DNA from: Marinospirillum alkaliphilum DSM 21637
GTDB taxonomy: Bacteria > Pseudomonadota > Gammaproteobacteria > Pseudomonadales > Halomonadaceae
Direction: 5' to 3'
Assembly: GCF_900119735.1 (NCBI RefSeq)
Contig: NZ_FPJW01000008.1
Coordinates: forward strand, 62,001-126,000
Length of the DNA: 64,000 bases
In this document: in pieces, positions 16,771 to 24,760 of the stretch
Position numbering within the stretch: position 1 is the first letter of the stretch
How the letters are laid out: each line of letters opens with the position of its first letter
Made by a program: the position numbers and the translations under genes
Notes under the pieces: model-generated
Database searches by the model: none
What the model was told of the DNA's origin: nothing
What the model saw: the letters and a program-made list of their open reading frames with translations, nothing else

Positions 16771-18816
16771 ATGAAACAGCAAACGCAATCCCTGCAACAA
16801 GTTGATCACGGCGAAGGTGACGAGCCGCTCAGCAACCTTTCTTCCAATGAAAGCTTCCGCAATGTACTGGACCGTCGGCTGGATCGCCGCAGTGTGCTGA
16901 AAGGCAGCCTGAATGCTGCATTGCTGGGCTTTTTTGGCACCAGCCTGCTGCCGGGTGCAGTACAGGCCGCTGGCTCCAGTCGTGGCATTCAGTCCGGTCC
17001 ACAACTGATCGGTTTTGAGGCTGTCAAGGTTTATGACGGTGATGGTGTATTGCTGCCAGCCGGTTATCGCCATCAGGTACTGCTGCCCTGGGGTCAGCCA
17101 ATCACCGGCCGTATGCCTGCCTTTGATCCACTGCGCAACAGCGGTGCTGATCAGGCTCAGCAAATGGGCAGTCACCACGATGGCATGCACTTCTTCCCGA
17201 TTGAAGGCCACAGCCCTTATGAAGGCAGTTCTGAAGATGGCCTGCTGGTGATGAACCACGAATACGTGGAACCGCGTTTCATGCACGCCTCAGCAGTGGG
17301 ACAGAGCCTTAGCCGCAGCGCCGTTCCGCTGAAAGATGGCAAGCGTGCTGCTGATGAAGTGCTGAAAGAAATCAATGGTCATGGTGTAGCGATTGCCCGC
17401 ATCCGTAAACAGGCCAATGGTGACTGGCAGCTGGTGCAAGACCCGCGCAACCGTCGCATCACCGGTCTGACCGAAATGCAACTGAGTGGCCCGGTGCGTG
17501 GTTCGGATCTGGTCAAAACCCGTTTCAGTCAGGACGGCACGCGTACCCGTGGCACACTGAACAACTGCGCTCACGGTGTCACCCCCTGGAATACCTACCT
17601 GACCAGTGAAGAAAACTGGGCCGGTTATTTCATCAACACCGGTGAACAGCCGCGTGAACACCAGCGTTATGGTGTGGCCAGCCGTAATACCAGTCGTTAT
17701 GCCTGGGAACGCGCCGACAGCAATGCGGATGAATACCAGCGTTTTGATGCCTCCAGCAAGGCGGCCAGCGCCACCGGTGACTACCGCAACGAACCCAACA
17801 CCTTTGGCTGGGTGGTGGAGATTGATCCCTTCAACCCGCAATCCACACCGGTGAAGCGCACCGCGCTGGGCCGTTTTGCCCATGAAGGGGTGATCTTCCA
17901 CACTGCAGTCGAAGGCCAGCCGATTGTCTGCTACTCCGGTGATGATGCCCGCTTTGAGTACATCTACAAGTACGTCAGCGCCCAGCCTTACCACAAGGCC
18001 ACTGCAGGTGGTCATCTGCTGGATAACGGCACCCTGTATGTTGCCCGTTTTAACGATGATGGCTCCGGTGAATGGCTGCCGCTGGTGTTTGGCATGGGGC
18101 CACTGACTCCCGCCAATGGCTTTAACAGTCAGGCCGATGTGCTGGTGAACACCCGTCTGGCTGCAGATACTGTGGGTGCCACCAAGATGGACCGTCCTGA
18201 GTGGGGCGCGGTGAATCCTTCCACCGGTGAAGTGTATTTCACCCTCACCAACAATTCTCGCCGCACCGAAGCCCAGATCGACAAGGCCAACCCACGTGCT
18301 GCCAACGACTGGGGTCAGATCATCCGCTGGCGCGAAGCGGGTGATCAGGTGGCTGCCACCCGTTTTGAATGGGATCTGTTCATGCTGGCCGGTCCGCAGG
18401 ATGACTCAGATTATGCCGGTGCAGCACTGAATGACGGTCAGATCTTCAACAGCCCGGATGGTCTGTGGTTTGATCGTCAGAGTCGCCTGTGGATTCAGAC
18501 CGACATGAGCGAAAGTGTGGTTAATACCGGCAAATGGGCACAGTTCGGCAACAACCAGATGCTGGCTTGTGATCCGGTCAATCAGGTGTTGAAGCGTTTT
18601 CTGGTCGGCCCGATCGGGCAGGAAATCACCGGTGTGTGCAGCACGCCGGACCAGAAAACCCTGTTTGTGAATGTGCAGCACCCGGGTGCCACCACCACCC
18701 CGGAAGACTTTGCTGCTGGCAAGCTGACCGGTCAGTGGCCGCATGATGGCAGTCGCTACCCGCGCTCTGCCACGCTGGTGATCAGTCGTGAGGATGGTCG
18801 TATCGTCGGCAGTTGA
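16771..18816 (+). CDS. phoX: PhoX-family alkaline phosphatase, Tat-exported
   Basis: Protein of 681 residues of the PhoX (DUF839) family, calcium/iron-dependent periplasmic phosphatases. The N-terminal region carries a twin-arginine signal (DRRSVLKG, R39-R40, then a hydrophobic stretch ending AVQAA near residue 67). Conserved parts include the DGLLVMNHEYVEPRF segment, NCAHGVTPWNTYLTSEEN and the late NSPDGLWFD and QHPGA segments. The gene stands alone, after the nif operon and before dadA, with its own leader and terminator. It releases phosphate from organic esters. Confidence 0.92.
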   Translation: MKQQTQSLQQVDHGEGDEPLSNLSSNESFRNVLDRRLDRRSVLKGSLNAALLGFFGTSLLPGAVQAAGSSRGIQSGPQLIGFEAVKVYDGDGVLLPAGYRHQVLLPWGQPITGRMPAFDPLRNSGADQAQQMGSHHDGMHFFPIEGHSPYEGSSEDGLLVMNHEYVEPRFMHASAVGQSLSRSAVPLKDGKRAADEVLKEINGHGVAIARIRKQANGDWQLVQDPRNRRITGLTEMQLSGPVRGSDLVKTRFSQDGTRTRGTLNNCAHGVTPWNTYLTSEENWAGYFINTGEQPREHQRYGVASRNTSRYAWERADSNADEYQRFDASSKAASATGDYRNEPNTFGWVVEIDPFNPQSTPVKRTALGRFAHEGVIFHTAVEGQPIVCYSGDDARFEYIYKYVSAQPYHKATAGGHLLDNGTLYVARFNDDGSGEWLPLVFGMGPLTPANGFNSQADVLVNTRLAADTVGATKMDRPEWGAVNPSTGEVYFTLTNNSRRTEAQIDKANPRAANDWGQIIRWREAGDQVAATRFEWDLFMLAGPQDDSDYAGAALNDGQIFNSPDGLWFDRQSRLWIQTDMSESVVNTGKWAQFGNNQMLACDPVNQVLKRFLVGPIGQEITGVCSTPDQKTLFVNVQHPGATTTPEDFAAGKLTGQWPHDGSRYPRSATLVISREDGRIVGS

Positions 18817-18838
18817 TTTTACTGGCGGTAAAAACCAC

Positions 18839-18877
18839 TGCCCCGTCTGGCATTTGCTGGGCGGGGTTTCTTTTTAT
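18839..18877 (+). terminator. Rho-independent terminator after phoX
   Basis: CCCCGTC (18841-18847) pairs with GGCGGGG (18860-18866), with one G-T pair, followed by TTTCTTTTT. Confidence 0.7.
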
Positions 18878-19012
18878 TGATTTTTATATGGTTGTTTGAT
18901 CTATTTGCTGCATGTAGTTTAGTGTTTGATTCTGCCTTTCCTTGATGCTTTGGATATTTGCACCTGTGTCTTGCGTCTATACTGGAAAAAAACATCAGTA
19001 CAGAGGTGCAGC

Positions 19013-20227
19013 ATGAAACACTTTGCGGTCATTGGCGGCGGCATCACCGGTATCACCACAGCTTACGCGCTGCTGAAGCGGGGGCATCAGGTCACCGTGT
19101 ATGAAGGCCATCGTTATGCAGCCATGGAAACCTCCTACGCCAACGGCGGCCAGTTATCTGCCTCCAATGCCGAGGTGTGGAACTCCCTGCCGACCGTGAT
19201 CAAGGGGCTGAAATGGATGTTCAAAAAGGATGCGCCGCTGCTGGTGAACCCGCTGCCGAACTGGCACAAACTCAGCTGGTTCACCGAGTTTCTGGCTGCC
19301 ATTCCGCAGCATGCTGACAACACCACAGCCACTGCCCGCATGGCCATTGCTGCCCGCGAACACCTGTTCAACTGGGCTGATGAAGAAGGCATCCAGTTTG
19401 ATTTAAAACAGCGCGGCATCCTGCACATCTACCGCGACAAACAAGGCTTTGAAACCGCTGGCAAGATCTCCAGACTGCTGGCGGCCGGTGGCCTGGAGCG
19501 CCGCGCTGTGACCCCGGAAGAAATGCAGGCCATTGAACCGGCCTTGCAAGGGCAATACTACGGTGGTTATTACACCGAAAGTGATGCCACCGGTGACATT
19601 CATCTTTATACCTTGGGGCTGGCTGCCGCCTGTGAAAAACGTGGTGGTGTTATCCGTTACCAACAACAGGTTGAACACCTGCTGGCCGATGCGGAGCAGG
19701 TACGCATCATCAGCCGTGATGCCAGCGGCCAGTCAGAAGAACTCACCTACGACAGTGTGGTGATCTGTGCCGGAACGGCCAGCCGTGCACTGGCTGCCCA
19801 GGTGGGTGATCGCCTCAACATCTATCCGGTCAAGGGTTACTCCATCACCGTGGCACTCAAGGATGAAACCAGTCGCAGCAGCGCACCCCACGTCAGTCTG
19901 CTGGATGAAGCCAGCAAACTGGTATCCAGTCGACTCGGTGACAACCGCCTGCGCGTGGCCGGAACTGCTGAATTCAACGGCTACAACCGCGACATCCGTG
20001 CGGACCGCATCCGCCCACTGGTGGACTGGGTACAGACCTGCTTTCCACAGATCAGCACTGAAGACATCACCCCCTGGGCCGGACTGCGGCCGATGATGCC
20101 CGACATGATGCCTCGCGTGGCTCGGGGCAAATGCCCCAGTGTTTACTACAACACCGGTCATGGCCACCTCGGCTGGACCCTTGGCGCTGCCACCGCAGAA
20201 ATGCTGGCGGATCTGGTGGGGGAGTAA
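19013..20227 (+). CDS. dadA: D-amino acid dehydrogenase
   Basis: FAD-dependent oxidoreductase of 404 residues of the DadA type, which oxidises D-amino acids (chiefly D-alanine) at the inner face of the membrane and feeds the quinone pool. The dinucleotide-binding motif GGGITGITTAY is at residues 7-17, and the C-terminal WAGLRPMMPDMMP and NTGHGHLGWTLG segments are the FAD-contacting signature of the family. Start at 19013 with GAGG 6 bases upstream. The alanine racemase dadX that often accompanies it is not adjacent. Confidence 0.93.
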   Translation: MKHFAVIGGGITGITTAYALLKRGHQVTVYEGHRYAAMETSYANGGQLSASNAEVWNSLPTVIKGLKWMFKKDAPLLVNPLPNWHKLSWFTEFLAAIPQHADNTTATARMAIAAREHLFNWADEEGIQFDLKQRGILHIYRDKQGFETAGKISRLLAAGGLERRAVTPEEMQAIEPALQGQYYGGYYTESDATGDIHLYTLGLAAACEKRGGVIRYQQQVEHLLADAEQVRIISRDASGQSEELTYDSVVICAGTASRALAAQVGDRLNIYPVKGYSITVALKDETSRSSAPHVSLLDEASKLVSSRLGDNRLRVAGTAEFNGYNRDIRADRIRPLVDWVQTCFPQISTEDITPWAGLRPMMPDMMPRVARGKCPSVYYNTGHGHLGWTLGAATAEMLADLVGE

Positions 20228-20331
20228 GCTCTCCCGCCTGTGCCTGCATCAACCTAAGCTTTGCCTGGGTATGCAATTTACAGTGGTTCCAGAATGATGC
20301 CATTAGGCACACGCTCTGCTAGACTTGTCTT

Positions 20332-20604
20332 ATGAAGCAAATTAACTGGAATGCTGAAAAAAACCAGCAGTTGATGAGTGAACGCGGCATCTCCTTTGAA
20401 GATGTCCTGTTTGCTCTTCAGTCTGGCGGTTTACTTGATGATGGACCTCACCCCAACTGTGACAAGTATCCGAATCAACGCTTGCTTGTGGTTCAGATTG
20501 ACGATTACGCCTGGTTGGTGCCGTACGTCGAGAATGCGAGTGAAATCTTTCTCAAAACGGCCATCCCGAGTCGCAAGGCTACTAAGACATTTATAGGGGG
20601 GTAG
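20332..20604 (+). CDS. BrnT-like toxin (putative)
   Basis: Small protein of 90 residues with the INWNAEKNQQLMSERGISFEDV opening that resembles BrnT-type (DUF497) ribonuclease toxins, and a C-terminal FLKTAIPSRKATK. It sits 3 bases upstream of an RHH/CopG-like gene, the typical order for brnT-brnA. BrnT folds like RelE and cleaves mRNA. The family assignment is from motif resemblance only; a DUF4258-type protein is the alternative. Confidence 0.65.
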   Translation: MKQINWNAEKNQQLMSERGISFEDVLFALQSGGLLDDGPHPNCDKYPNQRLLVVQIDDYAWLVPYVENASEIFLKTAIPSRKATKTFIGG

Positions 20605-20607
20605 CAC

Positions 20608-20910
20608 ATGGCCAAGACCCAATTGGATATTGAAGAGCAAGAGCTGCTGGATGCCTACGAATCCGGGGTATTCGAGTCAGACCTGGATGCTGACCGTCGG
20701 GAGTACCTGACGAAGGCAGCGGAAGAAACGTTCAAGAAAGACAAGCGGATCAATATTCGCATCTCCAGTCGAGACCTGGAGGCACTGCAACGTCGGGCAC
20801 TGGAAGAGGGGCTTCCTTATCAGTCTCTGGTTTCCAGTGTACTGCATAAGTATGTCTCCGGTGGTTTCAAGGATATTTCTGCTGATAAAGCAGGCCAGCG
20901 GAGCCGCTGA
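20608..20910 (+). CDS. CopG/BrnA-like antitoxin (putative)
   Basis: Protein of 100 residues with a charged N-terminus and a ribbon-helix-helix-like segment (KRINIRISSRDLEALQRRALEEGLPYQSLVSSVL, about residues 48-82) as in CopG/BrnA antitoxins. It would bind and neutralise the preceding toxin and repress the operon. Spacing of 3 bases indicates co-translation; a G-rich stretch (GGGGGG) acts as ribosome binding site. Confidence 0.75.
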   Translation: MAKTQLDIEEQELLDAYESGVFESDLDADRREYLTKAAEETFKKDKRINIRISSRDLEALQRRALEEGLPYQSLVSSVLHKYVSGGFKDISADKAGQRSR

Positions 20911-20951
20911 GTTCTGAAGTGATCTCACCGGGGATCGGCCTTTCTCAAAAG

Positions 20952-20980
20952 TTGATTTTTCCCGGTGGCGGGAGTAATGT
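20952..20980 (+). promoter_or_regulatory. Possible sigma-70 promoter of the topAI leader
   Basis: TTGATT (20952-20957), 17 bases, then TAATGT (20975-20980). Both hexamers are imperfect. A start near 20987 would give a leader of about 190 bases before topAI. Confidence 0.3.
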
Positions 20981-20985
20981 TCGCG

Positions 20986-21007
20986 AACCTGTCTGAAGGC
21001 AGGTTTT
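20986..21007 (+). terminator. Hairpin AACCTGTC-TGAA-GGCAGGTT
   Basis: An 8-bp stem (one G-T pair) with a TGAA loop and TTTT at its 3' side. It may terminate the toxin-antitoxin operon, or form the 5' end of the topAI leader if the promoter at 20952-20980 is real. Confidence 0.5.
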
Positions 21008-21026
21008 CACACCTTGTGAGGCTTGT

Positions 21027-21053
21027 ATGTTGGAGATTGCAGTAATCCGATAA
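21027..21053 (+). CDS. Upstream ORF MLEIAVIR in the topAI leader
   Basis: An 8-codon ORF, ATG at 21027 and TAA at 21051-21053, with GAGG 5 bases upstream. Its stop codon lies in the base of a large hairpin, and its codons 4 to 7 are complementary to the sequence just before the topAI ribosome binding site. In E. coli the topAI operon is controlled by a short upstream ORF (toiL) that senses ribosome stalling; this looks like a counterpart. Expression is not shown by sequence alone. Confidence 0.6.
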   Translation: MLEIAVIR

Positions 21054-21098
21054 CCCGAATCCCTGACTCGTACTTTTGATACGAGGATTCTGGTTATC
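21049..21098 (+). promoter_or_regulatory. Large leader hairpin upstream of topAI
   Basis: GATAACCCGAATCC...CTCGTA (21049-21072) pairs with TACGAGGATTCTGGTTATC (21080-21098): about 18 base pairs with one mismatch, a 5-base bulge and a 7-base loop. A ribosome terminating on the upstream ORF would cover its base. Confidence 0.65.
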
Positions 21099-21115
21099 AA
21101 TGTGCACAGATATCT

Positions 21116-21143
21116 GACGAGCATTTGTTGATGCTTGTCTTTT
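21116..21143 (+). terminator. Possible attenuator in the topAI leader
   Basis: GACGAGCAT-TTGTTG-ATGCTTGTC forms a 9-bp stem with one G-T pair, followed by TTTT. A weak intrinsic terminator 34 bases before topAI; alternatively it only shapes the leader. Confidence 0.45.
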
Positions 21144-21176
21144 GCTCATTTGATTACTGCACCAGGATTTTCCAGC

Positions 21177-21434
21177 ATGAATATTTCCAGGCCGGAACAA
21201 CGGACGCTTCACGTCCTCGCCAAAGGTGGCCGCATCGTTCATTTTCGCGATGGCTCAGGCCGCGTCAAATCTGTTGAATGTTATACCCGCGAAGGTCATC
21301 TGTTATCAGATTGCACCTTGCCTGTGTTTTCCAGGCTCAGAACCAAAGGTCTGATCAAGTCCCGCAATGGACAACCCTATCAGATCAGCACGCAGGGTTT
21401 AAAAGCCGTTCGACCTCAACTGGATAACCGTTAA
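21177..21434 (+). CDS. topAI: TopAI (YjhX) topoisomerase I inhibitor toxin
   Basis: Protein of 85 residues closely matching the YjhX/TopAI (UPF0386) family along its whole length: [39 protein letters not shown], and the C-terminal LDNR. In E. coli it binds and inhibits DNA topoisomerase I and is neutralised by YjhQ. Start at 21177, with AGGA about 10 bases upstream. The gene expected next, yjhQ, is absent; yjhP follows instead 73 bases on. The start codon is preceded by an elaborate leader. Confidence 0.9.
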   Translation: MNISRPEQRTLHVLAKGGRIVHFRDGSGRVKSVECYTREGHLLSDCTLPVFSRLRTKGLIKSRNGQPYQISTQGLKAVRPQLDNR

Positions 21435-21507
21435 CCAACTCATTGCCGGCTCTGTGCTTTTTTGCGCGGGGCTGGCTGAATGCATTTTTTTTCAAGGGGA
21501 TTCAGCG

Positions 21508-22254
21508 ATGGATATTCCACGCATTTTTAATATCACTGAAAGTGAACACCGCATTCACAATCCTTTCACACCGGAAAAGTTCACCACACTGGGCACTGTG
21601 TTGCGTTTAAAACCCGGCACACGCCTGCTGGATCTGGGCAGTGGTTCAGGCGAGATGTTGTGCACCTGGGCGCGTGATCACGGCATCACCGGAGTCGGGG
21701 TCGACATGAGTCAGTTGTTCAGCCAGCAAGCCAGACAACGTGCTGAAGCCCTGGGGGTGGCTGACCGTGTTGCCTTCATTCATGGTGATGCTGCCGGTTA
21801 TGTGGCAGATGAAAAGTGCGCAGTGGCCGCTTGTGTGGGTGCTACATGGATCGGTGGTGGTGTTGCCGGTACCATCAGGCTTCTGAGCAAAAGCCTCAGT
21901 GATCAGGGCATCATCCTGATTGGTGAACCCTACTGGCGGCAGTTACCGCCCACCGATGAGGTTGCCAGACAGTGTTATGTCAGTTCGATCTCGGATCTTT
22001 GCACGCTGCCTGATCTGGTCAGCTCCTTTGCTGAGCTGGGTTACGATCTGGTGGAAATAGTGCTGGCCGATCAGGAGGGCTGGGATCGCTACGAGGCGGC
22101 CAAGTGGCTCACCATGCGCCGATGGCTTGAAACCAACCCTGATGATGAACTGGTCGGGGAGGTTCGCGCCTTGCTGAACGAAGCACCCAGGCGTCATGTT
22201 GAATACACACGTGAATATCTGGGATGGGGCGTGTTTGCACTGATGGCGCGGTAA
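21508..22254 (+). CDS. yjhP: YjhP-type SAM-dependent methyltransferase
   Basis: Class I methyltransferase of 248 residues. Motif I is LLDLGSGSGEML (about residues 38-49), followed by GVGVDMS and GDAAGYV. The protein follows E. coli YjhP closely from MDIPRIF to WGVFAL. YjhP is the third gene of the E. coli topAI-yjhQ-yjhP operon; its substrate is unknown. Start at 21508 with AAGGGGA upstream. Co-transcription with topAI is likely. Confidence 0.88.
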   Translation: MDIPRIFNITESEHRIHNPFTPEKFTTLGTVLRLKPGTRLLDLGSGSGEMLCTWARDHGITGVGVDMSQLFSQQARQRAEALGVADRVAFIHGDAAGYVADEKCAVAACVGATWIGGGVAGTIRLLSKSLSDQGIILIGEPYWRQLPPTDEVARQCYVSSISDLCTLPDLVSSFAELGYDLVEIVLADQEGWDRYEAAKWLTMRRWLETNPDDELVGEVRALLNEAPRRHVEYTREYLGWGVFALMAR

Positions 22255-22265
22255 GCGTTTTATGC

Positions 22266-22288
22266 GGCGGAACCGGGATGGTTCCGCC
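22266..22288. terminator. Hairpin after yjhP
   Basis: GGCGGAACC-GGGAT-GGTTCCGCC is a perfect 9-bp stem with a GGGAT loop. No T-run follows on the plus strand. It may end the topAI-yjhP transcript or belong to the GGGA-loop hairpin family seen elsewhere in the window. Confidence 0.55.
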
Positions 22289-22401
22289 CTTGGCGTTACA
22301 GCACACGACGTTGACCGTTACTGTCTGCATGCCTATTGTTTTTGCTGCGCTGCAGCAGTTAATCTTGTGGACTTCGCTCCCCTTCCTGCAGGTTCGTTGC
22401 C

Positions 22402-23652
22402 ATGGCTGTTCTTGATTATGTGCTGTTGTTGCTGGCGGTGCTGGCACTTTTGGGTGTGGTGTTTGAGGAGCTGACCCACATCAATAAGGCCAAGGTGACG
22501 CTGTTTTTTGGCACCCTGAGCTGGGTGTTGTTGTTTGTGTTCAGTGACAGCCCAGAGCAAACCGCAGGGGTATCACATGGGTTGTCGGAAAGCATTGCCG
22601 AGATTGCCGGTTTGTGGCTGTTTCTGGTGGCGGCGATGACGTTTGTGGCCTACCTGAACAAGAAGGGCATGATTGAGAACCTGATCCATCTGGTGTTGCC
22701 CCGTCGGCTCAGCGAGCGCAAGTTGCTGCTGTTGACCGGGCTGTTCTGTTTTGTGTTTTCTTCTTTGGCGGACAATATCACGGCCACACTGGTGTCTTGT
22801 GCCTTGATCCTGTCACTGGATCTGGATCTGAAAAAACGCATCCAGTTCATTACGCTGGTGGTGTTTGCGGTGAACTCCGGTGGGGTGGCGCTGATTACCG
22901 GTGATGTAACCACGCTGATGATTTTTCTGGCGGGCAAGGTGGATATCCTGAGCCTGCTGACCTTATCGATTCCTGCGTTGCTGGCAGTGTTGGTGCTGGC
23001 GTTGCTGTTGTTTCGCGGTTTGTCGGGTGGCGTGGTGCTGGAGCCCAGGGTTACTCCAGTCCGTCGTGTGGATGGTGTGATTGGTCTGCTGTTTTTGCTG
23101 ACCATTGTGGCGACCATCAGTGGCAACGTCTTGTTTGCCATTCCTCCGGTGTTGACCTTTCTGTTTGGCCTGTCGGTAATGTTTATGGTGTCGCGGCTGC
23201 TGAGTGATGACTCGGATCGGGACCCGATTCTGGAATATGTGCGTGCCATCGAGTTCGAAACCCTGCTGTTTTTCCTCGGCATCCTGTTGCTGGTCGGGAT
23301 GTTGAAGGAAATTCAGGCATTGGATTCAGTGGTGCTGGTGTACCAGCTGTTGCCGCCGGTTTTTGCCAACTACCTGATGGGTATTTTTTCAGCGGTGATT
23401 GATAACGTGCCGCTGACCGCCGCTTTACTCAAGTCGGGCATTGAAATGACGCCAGGTGAGTGGCTGGGACTGACTTATGCGGTGGGTGTTGGTGGTTCAT
23501 TGCTGGTGATTGGTTCAGCCGCTGGCATTGTGGCAATGAGCAAGATTCCGGGGCTGACTTTTGTTGCCTATCTGCGCTATCTGCTGCACCTGTTTATGGC
23601 TTACACCCTGGGGTATGTCGCTGTAGTGTGGATGGGTCAGGGTTTTCACTGA
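22402..23652 (+). CDS. nhaD: NhaD-type Na+/H+ antiporter
   Basis: Polytopic membrane protein of 416 residues in the ion transporter (ArsB/NhaD) superfamily. Signature segments include FSSLADNITATLVS (about residues 119-132), VNSGGVALITGDVTTLMIF and IDNVPLTAALLKSG near residue 335, which are typical of NhaD. It exports Na+ (or Li+) against H+, important in saline or alkaline water. It is followed 11 bases later by a CaxA-like exchanger, suggesting a cation-homeostasis operon. Confidence 0.87.
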   Translation: MAVLDYVLLLLAVLALLGVVFEELTHINKAKVTLFFGTLSWVLLFVFSDSPEQTAGVSHGLSESIAEIAGLWLFLVAAMTFVAYLNKKGMIENLIHLVLPRRLSERKLLLLTGLFCFVFSSLADNITATLVSCALILSLDLDLKKRIQFITLVVFAVNSGGVALITGDVTTLMIFLAGKVDILSLLTLSIPALLAVLVLALLLFRGLSGGVVLEPRVTPVRRVDGVIGLLFLLTIVATISGNVLFAIPPVLTFLFGLSVMFMVSRLLSDDSDRDPILEYVRAIEFETLLFFLGILLLVGMLKEIQALDSVVLVYQLLPPVFANYLMGIFSAVIDNVPLTAALLKSGIEMTPGEWLGLTYAVGVGGSLLVIGSAAGIVAMSKIPGLTFVAYLRYLLHLFMAYTLGYVAVVWMGQGFH

Positions 23653-23663
23653 GGTAAACAAGC

Positions 23664-24626
23664 ATGTTGGTAGCGAGTCTGGCAATTCTGATGGGACTGC
23701 TGTTGCTGGTTTGGAGTGCGGATCGTTTTGTGGATGGCGCTGCAGCCACCGCGCGGCACTTGAATATGCCACCCTTGCTGATTGGTATGGTGGTGGTGGG
23801 TTTTGGTACTTCCGCTCCGGAAATGGTGGTATCAGCGCTGGCCGCCTCGCAGGGCAATCCAGGTATCGCGCTGGGTAATGCTTATGGTTCAAACATCACC
23901 AACATTGCCTTGATTCTGGGTGTCACCGCCTTGATCAGTCCGATTCTGGTGCATTCCACCCTTCTGCGTAAGGAGCTGCCGATTCTGCTGGGGATTACCC
24001 TGCTGGCGGCTTCACAGGTGTGGGATGGAGAAATCACTCGCTGGGATGCGGCGGTGTTGCTCGGTGTGTTTTCCCTCCTGATGGGGTGGACCATCTGGAA
24101 TGGCATGAAAAAAAGCGATGATGCGCTGGGTGTGGAAATGGAGCAGGAGTTACTTGCACATCCCATGCCCTTGAGCCGCTCCGTTGTGTGGCTGGTGATT
24201 GGTTTGTTGCTGCTGATTGCCAGTTCCCGTGTGCTGGTCTGGGGGGCCGTGGAAGTGGCGCAGGGTTTTGGGGTCAGTGATCTGATCATCGGTCTGACCA
24301 TTGTTGCTGTAGGTACGTCCCTGCCGGAGCTGGCTTCCTCTGTGATTGCAGCTCGCAAGGGTGAGCATGATATGGCACTGGGTAACATTCTCGGTTCCAA
24401 CCTGTTCAATACCCTGGCTGTGGTGGGCATTGCCGGTGTCATTCATCCGATGGGCTTCGGTCCTGAGGTGTTCAGTCGTGATGTCATGATGATGCTGGGC
24501 CTGACCCTGTTGTTGTTTGCACTGGGTTATGGCTTGAAGGGACAAGGGCGTATCAACCGCTGGGAGGGTGGTTTGCTGCTGGTCTGTTATGTGGGTTATG
24601 TCCTCTACCTGCTCAGTAGCATTTAA
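23664..24626 (+). CDS. Calcium/sodium antiporter, CaxA/YrbG family
   Basis: Inner-membrane exchanger of 320 residues. Two inverted halves each carry a GxGTSxPE signature: VVGFGTSAPEMVVS (about residues 47-60) and AVGTSLPELASS (about 213-224), each followed by ALGNxxGSNxxN. These are the alpha repeats of the Na+/Ca2+ exchanger family. It probably exchanges K+ or Na+ for Ca2+. It lies 11 bases downstream of nhaD. Confidence 0.9.
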   Translation: MLVASLAILMGLLLLVWSADRFVDGAAATARHLNMPPLLIGMVVVGFGTSAPEMVVSALAASQGNPGIALGNAYGSNITNIALILGVTALISPILVHSTLLRKELPILLGITLLAASQVWDGEITRWDAAVLLGVFSLLMGWTIWNGMKKSDDALGVEMEQELLAHPMPLSRSVVWLVIGLLLLIASSRVLVWGAVEVAQGFGVSDLIIGLTIVAVGTSLPELASSVIAARKGEHDMALGNILGSNLFNTLAVVGIAGVIHPMGFGPEVFSRDVMMMLGLTLLLFALGYGLKGQGRINRWEGGLLLVCYVGYVLYLLSSI

Positions 24627-24691
24627 TGCTTGATGGGTGGCATGGCAACTGGCCTGCAACAGCGAGTTAGTTGCTTCCGGGTGAGTTGATT

Positions 24692-24760
24692 TCAGTAGTT
24701 GACTTGTTGCAGCCAGTCGAAAAAGAGTTCCAGCCAGCTCAGTAGGTAAACAGTGATCAT
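24692..24760 (-). CDS. 22-residue hydrophobic small ORF coupled to guaD
   Basis: Starts with an ATG that overlaps the guaD stop codon (ATGA) and is preceded by AAGGAA 8 bases upstream. It encodes MITVYLLSWLELFFDWLQQVNY, one aromatic, mostly hydrophobic helix with acidic residues on one side, like a small membrane peptide. It is too short to test by composition; the coupling and ribosome binding site are the evidence. Confidence 0.4.
   Translation of the reverse strand: MITVYLLSWLELFFDWLQQVNY

Noticed and set aside
21049-21098. Integron attC site
   Set aside because: The arms lack the RYYYAAC and GTTRRRY core sites, and no integrase is present.
22255-22401. Riboswitch upstream of nhaD
   Set aside because: I could match no sodium or other ion-sensing RNA consensus; only a single hairpin is visible.
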